DNA of 59,700 nt from Fuerstiella sp. (GTDB lineage: Bacteria > Planctomycetota > Planctomycetia > Planctomycetales > Planctomycetaceae), in the NCBI GenBank assembly GCA_014238335.1, contig JABABI010000008.1, positions 34,224 to 93,923 of the forward strand. Reading direction: 5' to 3'. A model generated the notes under the pieces. That model was not told where the DNA came from. It did no database searches and saw only the letters and a list, made by a program, of their open reading frames with translations. Each line of letters begins with the position of its first letter. Position 1 is the first letter of the stretch. The position numbers and the translations under genes were made by a program. Positions 53,804-59,700 of this stretch are shown piece by piece.

Positions 53804-54622
53804 ATGTACCAGGAATACTGGGGACTAAGCGAAAAGCCATTTTCATACCGCACGGCGGCGACCAAACTGTATCTGTCTCAGGCGCTGCGTGCCGCGTCAC
53901 TGCGACTGCAATACTGCTTTCGAAACAACGCTGGCGCCGCACTCCTGATCGGTCAGTCCGGAGTCGGCAAATCCAGTGTATTAAAGAAACTGGCCGACGA
54001 AGACTTGAGTTTGCGGCCCTTCGCACATGTAGTCTATCCGACGCTTTCCTGCACAGAACTGCAGCGCGTTGTCGCCGCAGAAGTGCTTCCAAATACTTCG
54101 GTCGACAAACTCACTTCGCCCGACACAATATTTGCGCAGCTCAGAAAAGCGCTGCGGAGCCATACCGCGGAGGGGCGACATCCTGTCATCGTATTCGACG
54201 AAGCTCATCTGCTGACCAACGATGCTCTGAATCAGGTCGTCCTGCCTCTGCTGAGTGTCGCGGATATGGACGCGACGCTTTCACTGACCGTAGTCCTGGC
54301 GGGACAGCCATCGCTGGCCGCGCACGTTGCCCGGAATGCACAGCTTCGTGATCGCATAGCAGTCACAGCGACCATGGATGGTTTCACGGAGAATGAAACC
54401 ATTGAGTACATCCAGTCCAGCATAACAGACGCAGGAGCAGATCGCGAAATATTCGCGGCCAGTGCGATTGAGACAATCTCACGGCTGAGTGCCGGAAACC
54501 CGCGTCGTGTGAACCGCCTGTGCGACATGGCTCTGCTGGTGGGGTACGCCGATCGTCTGTCGGAAGTGACTGCGAGTGACATTGAATCACTGGCCGCAGA
54601 GATTCTGCCCGCCGCTGCCTAG
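53804..54622 (+). CDS. ExeA-type AAA+ ATPase
   Basis: 272 residues beginning MYQEYWGLSEKPFSYRTA, the typical N-terminus of ExeA/GspA and related transposition-style AAA ATPases (family form MYxxxFGLxxxPF). Walker A is GQSGVGKSSV (about residue 50), Walker B is HPVIVFDEAHLL (about 130), and the sensor region LTVVLAGQPSL is present. The C-terminal part RRVNRLCDMALLVGYADR is the ExeA winged-helix start. It lacks the C-terminal peptidoglycan-binding domain and membrane segment of ExeA. In other bacteria ExeA drives assembly of the type II secretin; here it could act on the secretin of a pilus-like machine, which is inference. Its stop overlaps the porin remnant. Confidence 0.88.
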   Translation: MYQEYWGLSEKPFSYRTAATKLYLSQALRAASLRLQYCFRNNAGAALLIGQSGVGKSSVLKKLADEDLSLRPFAHVVYPTLSCTELQRVVAAEVLPNTSVDKLTSPDTIFAQLRKALRSHTAEGRHPVIVFDEAHLLTNDALNQVVLPLLSVADMDATLSLTVVLAGQPSLAAHVARNAQLRDRIAVTATMDGFTENETIEYIQSSITDAGADREIFAASAIETISRLSAGNPRRVNRLCDMALLVGYADRLSEVTASDIESLAAEILPAAA

Positions 54623-55662
54623 TGAGGCAAATCAATCAGGCCTTTCCCAACGGCAGTCAAACAGATCTGTGCCTCATCGCAGATGCCGGGAAGCTCGCTC
54701 TCTGGGAAGGAGGAATGTTCCAGGTACATGTTGTCGACTGGCAGTTCGCAGAGAACTCCATCCGGGATGCTGCAGGACTAGCTCCCGTCAACACAAACCT
54801 ACAGACACCGACCATCACGCCGACCTGCGGTTTGACAAATCTGCTGCTCAGGCAGTAACTCCGCGGCGGCTGGGTGGCGGCCGCTGGCCGGTACAACTCG
54901 CTCGATCTTTGGACCGCCTTCTATCCCGATAACGGTTGGGGTATCGATGCCTTCATGAACGTCTCAACTATGGTTCCGCTGAACGTGGCCACGAGTCTGC
55001 TTTTCGTATCCAACGTTGCAGGAATCCTGAAGATGGGAGAACGAAGAATGAAAGGTGGTCTGGTCGTGCTGGAGAATCAGAATTCCGCGACGACTGTTGG
55101 CCTGGATGTTCCGAGCGGCACAACACTGGGGAAGACTAGCCAGGAAACACAAAGATTTGGGTGTCCAGCGCGGGGCGGACGCGACCGTCAACTTCACATC
55201 GTTCAACACCTCCGGGTGGAAAATCATCCCGCCGGGCGACGGCGTTCCCGCGACCAAAACGGGCACCTGGTTGGCTGCGGACCTGGCGGAACAGCGACTG
55301 TGGACCGATCCCTGTACGAAAAGAGATACGCAAAACTGTTTGCCTATGTCAAATTTTCCGATCAGGAAAACAATTCGTGCCGAGTCACGACCTTCGCCTC
55401 CATTGAGGCATTTGGTCTGTCGGACAGCCGGCCAAATGACCGCATGGGAATCGCCTGGTTTTACAATGGCCTGCACGATGACTTCAAAAATGCATTCGGA
55501 CTTGTCACGCCCGTCGGCGACCTTCAGGGTGGTGAGGTCTACTACAACGCTCAGGTCACACCATGGTTCAACCTGACGTTTGATCTGCAGACTGTCGAAC
55601 CGGCCATACAACGTCTTGATACGGCCGTTGTCCTTGGCCTGCGGGCGCACGTCAGAATCTGA
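54622..55662 (+). pseudogene. Broken OprB-family porin gene (5' truncated, nonsense, two frameshifts)
   Basis: The text is that of an OprB-like carbohydrate porin C-terminal barrel: FPNGSQTDLCLIADAGKLAL, NSIRDAAGLAPVNTNLQTPT, VAAAGRYNSLDLWTAFYPDN, FMNVSTMVPLNVATSLLFVS, GIAWFYNGLHDDFKNAF, LQGGEVYYNAQVTPWFNLTF and a proper final stop. The signal peptide and N-terminal part are missing. A TAA at 54856-54858 splits one frame without a shift (LLLRQ stop LRGGWVAAAGR). Around 55130 the coding text moves to the next frame (LARKHKDLGVQRGADATVNF, SFNTSGWKIIPPGDGVPATK, GTWLAADLAEQRLW) and returns near 55320 (RYAKLFAYVKFSDQENN). The gene cannot yield a porin. It directly abuts the ATPase stop, suggesting a deletion or insertion boundary near 54620. 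Confidence 0.85.
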
Positions 55663-55723
55663 TCGTGCCGCCATCGGCCACAACACGTGACGGCGTCATC
55701 CGTCTCTGCTGTATCTGAAAACC

Positions 55724-56173
55724 TCAGGAATCCAGAGGCACTTCCAAATACTCCAGTGCCCACTCCCGCATGTAGCGAACACAGTTGGGATCGATACGGT
55801 AAACGATCAGGTCCGGGTTATCGATGCTGCCCAGGTACTGCCGCAGCAGCGGATTGTCGTTCCAGATTTCTTCCAACAATGCGTGATCTTCAACGATCGC
55901 CGCTGTCCCTGTGATGCGAACCTGATTGTGGGTCTTGTCCAGGTAGCACAGTTCGACTCGTGGATTGGTCGCGATCTCACGGGTCTTGTGATAAGCTCGC
56001 AGACTGGCCACGTAGACCGTAAAGCCGTCTGTCTTCACCGGTGAAACAGGTCGCAGACGCGGCTGATCTCCGTCCATGGATGCGAGATACGGAAAATGAT
56101 CTGCCTGCAGTACGGCCTGCGCAAGATCGGGCAGACGTTGAACATCAACAGGGTCGGGAGCGGGTCTGGGCAT
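55724..56173 (-). CDS. Pyridoxamine 5'-phosphate oxidase-like FMN-binding protein
   Basis: 149 residues from ATG at 56173 (MPRPAPDPVDVQRL); a longer frame to 56293 has no homology. The split-barrel fold typical of PNPOx-like proteins shows in FPYLASMDGDQPRLRPVSPVKTDGFTVYVAS, KTREIATNPRVELCYLDKTHNQVRITGTA and EIWNDNPLLRQYL. Members bind FMN or F420 or haem; small general-stress types are common. True PNPOx residues for pyridoxine phosphate are not evident, so the ligand is unknown. Confidence 0.88.
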   Translation of the reverse strand: MPRPAPDPVDVQRLPDLAQAVLQADHFPYLASMDGDQPRLRPVSPVKTDGFTVYVASLRAYHKTREIATNPRVELCYLDKTHNQVRITGTAAIVEDHALLEEIWNDNPLLRQYLGSIDNPDLIVYRIDPNCVRYMREWALEYLEVPLDS

Positions 56174-56443
56174 CGTGTAACTCCGGCGATATATGGTCGA
56201 CAGCGGTAAACGGCTATGGTGGGAACAGGCATTCCAGGATCGCACACATGACAACGACACAACCAGAATACCGAGTCGAGCCTGAAACCACACTCACTAT
56301 ATTCCAGCGATTTCGGGCGGACGACTTTCTTTCCGTCCCGTCTGCCGTTATCTCTGTACGTTCAACAAACGAGACGTAGTTTCCAGGGCCAAATGACTGA
56401 ACTCGCAACCCTGAAACACGTGCGGTCTAGAGAGGAGTCTGAT

Positions 56444-59400
56444 ATGGAGTGGCGTGGTGTTTACGCACGCACAGCGTGTCTGGTCGCCCCCGGGTCCGAT
56501 CCGTCGTGGCGAAAATGGACGTCCGGGCTGACGCAACAAACAATGCGTCTTTGCGTCGGCGCACTCACGTGCGCCGGAGTGTTCGCAGTCGGGATGTCGA
56601 CCTGCTCGGCTCAGGAAACCGAAGCGGCAACACGTCAGTATGCCGTCGCCGTCGGATTTCAAAATCAGAAGCTGTTTGATTCTGCCATCGAAGAATGGCA
56701 GACGTTTCTGAAGAAGTTCCCTAACGACCCTCGAATCGGTCGCGGGCATCATTATCTCGGCACCTGTTGTCTTCAGGAAAAACGATACACGGATGCCATT
56801 GCTGCCTTCACGACCGTCGTCAAAAAGTATCCCGGGCTGGAACTGATGGATCAGTCGATGATGAATCTGGGCATCGCTTCGTACGGACAGGCACAGGATT
56901 CCCAGAAGGATGCAGACTATGTCAAAGCCGAACAGGCCTTTACTGCAATGCTGGCAAAGTTTGCGGACAGCCCGTATGCGGCACGAGCGATGTATTACCG
57001 CGGCGAGTGTCTGTTTCAGCTGAATCGCACGACCGATGCAGCCACAGCCTACGAGGAGTTTCTGAACAGGTATCCAAAACATGAATTCTCTGCCGACGCC
57101 ACCTACGCTCTGGGCACCGCCCAGGAAACGCTCAACCAGCCGAAAAAAGCCCAGACCACGTACGGGGACTTCACGTCAAAATATCCGCAGCACGCACTTC
57201 TTACAGAAGTGCAGATGCGACATGCGGAGCTGCTGTTCGACAGCGGAAAATTTGCTCAGGCATCGTCCATTTTCGCCGTCGTTACACGCAATCGTGAATT
57301 CGCGCTGGCCGACGTAGCGATGCTGCGGCACGCCCGCTGTCTGTACGAACAGGGCCGGATCGATGAAGCCGCCAAGCTGTACTGGAATGTGCCTCGGGAG
57401 TTCAAACAGACGAAGCACTACGACGCGGCCATTCTCGCGGGTGCCAAATGTTATTTTCTGGAAGACGAATTCAAGCTGGCAAGAGCCGGACTCGAACGAC
57501 TGACCGACCGCAACGCTCCGGAAGCGGCAGAGGCCACCCAATGGCTGGCGCGAGCCCACCTGAAAGAGGGCAACGCCGTCAGGGCACTGAAGATTGCTGA
57601 ACGCGGGCTGCAGAAATTTAGGAGCGGCGCCTATCGCCCGGAACTGGAATTGGTGCACATCGACGCGATGTACGAAATTCCGGACCAAAAGAAAAAGACG
57701 GCAAAGCTGTACGCTGACTTCGTCCGCAGGAACGTCCAGCACGAACTGGCACCGCAGGCGCAGTACATGGCCGCCCTCGCCGCCATGTACAGCCAGGACT
57801 ACGTCGCTTCCGCGCAGCACTGCACAAGGTTCCTTGCGGATTACTCAAATGACAAACTCAAGCCTGACGTGCTGTTCATTTCAGCCGAAAGCCAGTTGCT
57901 GCTGGGCCAGCACGATATCGCAGCAAAACGATATGGAGAGTTTCTGCAGTTGGCTCCCAACCACGACAACGCGCAGCAGGCACAGGTCAGACGGGGTGTC
58001 GCTCTCTACATGGCGGACAAGCATGCGCAAGCTATTGCATGGCTGCAGCCCCTGGTGACGCAACTTTCAGACAACAGCCTGAAGAGCGAAGCACTCAGCC
58101 TTGTCGGTCGCAGCCAACTGGCTCAAAACGACGTCGCCGCAGCAAAGGACTCGCTGCTGAGCGCTGTCCGTGCGAGCCCGACTCGCCCGCAGAATGACGA
58201 AACAGTCATGGCGCTCGCAGATGCCTACAATCAGCTGGGCCAGACAGAAGCCGCCGAACAACAATGGCAGATAGTACTGACGCAGCACTCGAACAGCCAG
58301 TTGGTTTCAGAAGCGACTTTTCGCATGGGCGAGGCGGCCTTCGCTGCAGAACGATTTAACGATGCCGTGAAACAATATACCGCCGTGGCTCAAAAATGGC
58401 CCGACGGCGAGTTTGCTCCGCACGCTCAGTACGGTCTGGGCTGGACATGGTTCAGCATCGGCGAATATCAAAAGGCGTCAATCGCCATGACAGCGCTGGT
58501 GAACCGATACAGGACATCAAGCATTCAGCCCCAGGGACTGTACGTGCGAGCTATGGCCGCCTATCAGTTGGGCGAATACCCTGCATCCATCAAAGATGTG
58601 CAGTCATTTCTGGCAACGAAGCCAAAGTCTGACGCCGCTCTTGATGCGCAGTACGTGATGGGACTTGCCCAGGCCGGACTCAAACAGTTCGACGCCGCAA
58701 CGAAAACATACGCGGCGATCCTTGCCGCAGCCGACACCTACGCCGCCGCCGACAAGGTGGCCTACGAACTCGGCTGGGCCTGGATTGAATTGGGAAAAAC
58801 GGACAAAGCCGTGGCGGTATTTCATCGTCTTGCCAAAGACTGGCCTAACAGTCCGCTGGCCGCAGAGAGTCTGTTTCGAGTTGGTGAGGCGTACTATGAC
58901 GCCGGGAACTATGGCCAGGCGGCAGCCGCATATCGCGAGTCCTCGCAGCAGGCAACGACAACAGAGATCGGTGAAAAATCGATGCACAAGCTCGGCTGGA
59001 GCTATCTGAAATCCGAAGATCTCGCGGGCGCGATCAAAACGTTTACTGAACAGTTAACAAAACACCCCAGCGGTGAGCTTGCCGGAGACGCTCGTTTTCT
59101 GGCCGGAGAATGTCATTTCCGCAGGGAAGACTGGCCAGCGGCAAAGGCCGCCTACCTTAAAGTCATTGCCAGTCGTGACAGCAACTATCTGGCACTGGCC
59201 ATCTTTCATGCGGGCGAATGTGCAGCCTCGCTGGAAGACTGGAATTCCAGTCGCCGTCTGCACCAGCAGGTTCTGGACGAATTCGCAGAATTCGAATTGC
59301 GACCGGAAGCTCGCTACGGCGTGGCATGGGCGCTGCAGAATGAAGGACAACTGGACACCGCGATTGCATCCTATGAACAGGTCACCGAAGAATGCGAGAC

Positions 59401-59674
59401 AGAGACAGCCGCGAAGGCACGCTTCATGATCGGCGAATGCTGCTTTGCTCAGAAAAAACACAAGGACGCGACAAAACATTTTCTGAAAACGGTGTTCCTG
59501 TACAACCACCCGGAATGGTCAGCAATGGCCTACTTTGAAGCAGGTCGCTGTTTTGAAGTGCTGCGAGATACCGAGCAGGCAGAAAACTGTTACGAGCAGG
59601 TGATTGCAAAATATCCCCAGCACGCGAAAGTCACAGACGCTCAACGAAGACTTTCGGAATTAAAGGGGAGTTGA
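56444..59674 (+). CDS. Exported multi-TPR protein
   Basis: 1076 residues from ATG at 56444, where GGAG lies six bases upstream; an ATG at 56393 lacks one. A long N-terminal region leads to a hydrophobic segment (MRLCVGALTCAGVFAVGMSTCSAQ, about residues 34-57), a signal peptide or anchor. Nearly all the rest is TPR units of 33-36 residues, about 25, such as AIEEWQTFLKKFPNDPRIGRGHHYLG and AIAAFTTVVKKYPGLELM, of the CpoB/YbgF/BamD subtype with fixed A-x-x-x-F/Y spacing. The protein should form a long superhelix outside the cytoplasm and scaffold other proteins. No enzymatic motif is seen. Tol-Pal or Bam genes are not in view, so the partner is unknown. The protein ends inside the window. Confidence 0.9.
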   Translation: MEWRGVYARTACLVAPGSDPSWRKWTSGLTQQTMRLCVGALTCAGVFAVGMSTCSAQETEAATRQYAVAVGFQNQKLFDSAIEEWQTFLKKFPNDPRIGRGHHYLGTCCLQEKRYTDAIAAFTTVVKKYPGLELMDQSMMNLGIASYGQAQDSQKDADYVKAEQAFTAMLAKFADSPYAARAMYYRGECLFQLNRTTDAATAYEEFLNRYPKHEFSADATYALGTAQETLNQPKKAQTTYGDFTSKYPQHALLTEVQMRHAELLFDSGKFAQASSIFAVVTRNREFALADVAMLRHARCLYEQGRIDEAAKLYWNVPREFKQTKHYDAAILAGAKCYFLEDEFKLARAGLERLTDRNAPEAAEATQWLARAHLKEGNAVRALKIAERGLQKFRSGAYRPELELVHIDAMYEIPDQKKKTAKLYADFVRRNVQHELAPQAQYMAALAAMYSQDYVASAQHCTRFLADYSNDKLKPDVLFISAESQLLLGQHDIAAKRYGEFLQLAPNHDNAQQAQVRRGVALYMADKHAQAIAWLQPLVTQLSDNSLKSEALSLVGRSQLAQNDVAAAKDSLLSAVRASPTRPQNDETVMALADAYNQLGQTEAAEQQWQIVLTQHSNSQLVSEATFRMGEAAFAAERFNDAVKQYTAVAQKWPDGEFAPHAQYGLGWTWFSIGEYQKASIAMTALVNRYRTSSIQPQGLYVRAMAAYQLGEYPASIKDVQSFLATKPKSDAALDAQYVMGLAQAGLKQFDAATKTYAAILAAADTYAAADKVAYELGWAWIELGKTDKAVAVFHRLAKDWPNSPLAAESLFRVGEAYYDAGNYGQAAAAYRESSQQATTTEIGEKSMHKLGWSYLKSEDLAGAIKTFTEQLTKHPSGELAGDARFLAGECHFRREDWPAAKAAYLKVIASRDSNYLALAIFHAGECAASLEDWNSSRRLHQQVLDEFAEFELRPEARYGVAWALQNEGQLDTAIASYEQVTEECETETAAKARFMIGECCFAQKKHKDATKHFLKTVFLYNHPEWSAMAYFEAGRCFEVLRDTEQAENCYEQVIAKYPQHAKVTDAQRRLSELKGS

Positions 59675-59700
59675 ATTCCACAGAGATTTTTTGCAGGCTT

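Noticed and set aside
54622..54858. A separate 78-residue gene after the ATPase
   Set aside because: Its sequence continues in the same frame beyond the stop as porin sequence, so it is part of a broken porin gene.
54874..55662. A 262-residue intact gene
   Set aside because: The middle part (about 55133-55320) is porin sequence only in another frame; the open frame is an accident of two compensating shifts.
1..59700. tRNA or rRNA genes
   Set aside because: Gaps between genes were read for TPsiC-loop-like and acceptor-stem patterns; none convincing. A tRNAscan run would be decisive.

Overview
The window looks like chromosomal DNA of a planctomycete (PVC group, Planctomycetia; nearest genus not determinable by eye). 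This rests on family content: a sulfatase joined to a PVC-type dehydrogenase/cytochrome c module, a SUMF1-domain protein, a neutral-ceramidase-like protein, a sigma/protein-kinase pair of planctomycete style, long exported TPR proteins, and a PilM operon with Gly-rich repeats. No rRNA, tRNA, CRISPR array, integrase or intact insertion sequence was seen.

Layout. 1-7.3 kb (+): end of a coiled-coil membrane protein, a GT-C-like membrane protein with TPRs, and gpsA overlapping it by 4 nt. 7.4-15.5 kb (-): four-gene operon running pilM-like, two Gly-rich single-pass membrane proteins, TPR lipoprotein. 16-21 kb (+): GH38-like protein, cmk, SUMF1 protein. 21.4-24.4 kb (-): M28 peptidase and a decayed lipoprotein gene. 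25-27.2 kb (+): pterin carbinolamine dehydratase, LarA-like protein, GcvH-like protein; then a ceramidase-like gene (-). 28.7-33.3 kb (+): the giant sulfatase fusion, convergent with glmS (-). 36-41.8 kb: two alpha/beta-hydrolase genes (+) flanking a cmoB homologue (-). 42-46.8 kb (+): cysK, a polyprenyl synthase and an exported protein fused to a methyltransferase domain. 46.8-50 kb: M48 lipoprotein (-), trpB-slyX (+), tsaE (-). 50.2-56.2 kb: diverged ECF sigma factor and pseudokinase, PhyH-type oxygenase, a small anchored protein with an ExeA-type ATPase, a broken OprB-type porin gene, and a PNPOx-like protein. 56.4 kb to the end: a 1076-residue exported TPR protein.

How the genes relate. 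Housekeeping genes (gpsA, cmk, glmS, cysK, polyprenyl synthase, trpB, tsaE) are interleaved with cell-surface and degradative genes. The best candidate multi-protein system is the pilM-like operon: a PilM actin-like domain fused to a membrane-anchored PilN-like part, followed by two more anchored proteins. All three carry Gly-rich tracts with recurring Tyr-Glu, and two share nearly the same tandem DNA repeat. The ExeA-type ATPase and its small partner could belong to a related secretion machinery, but they lie far away and the link is inference. At least two genes are clearly broken (23168-24440 and 54622-55662), and several proteins have lost expected catalytic residues (pseudokinase, alpha/beta-hydrolase, SUMF1 domain), so part of the window appears to be under relaxed selection or repurposing.
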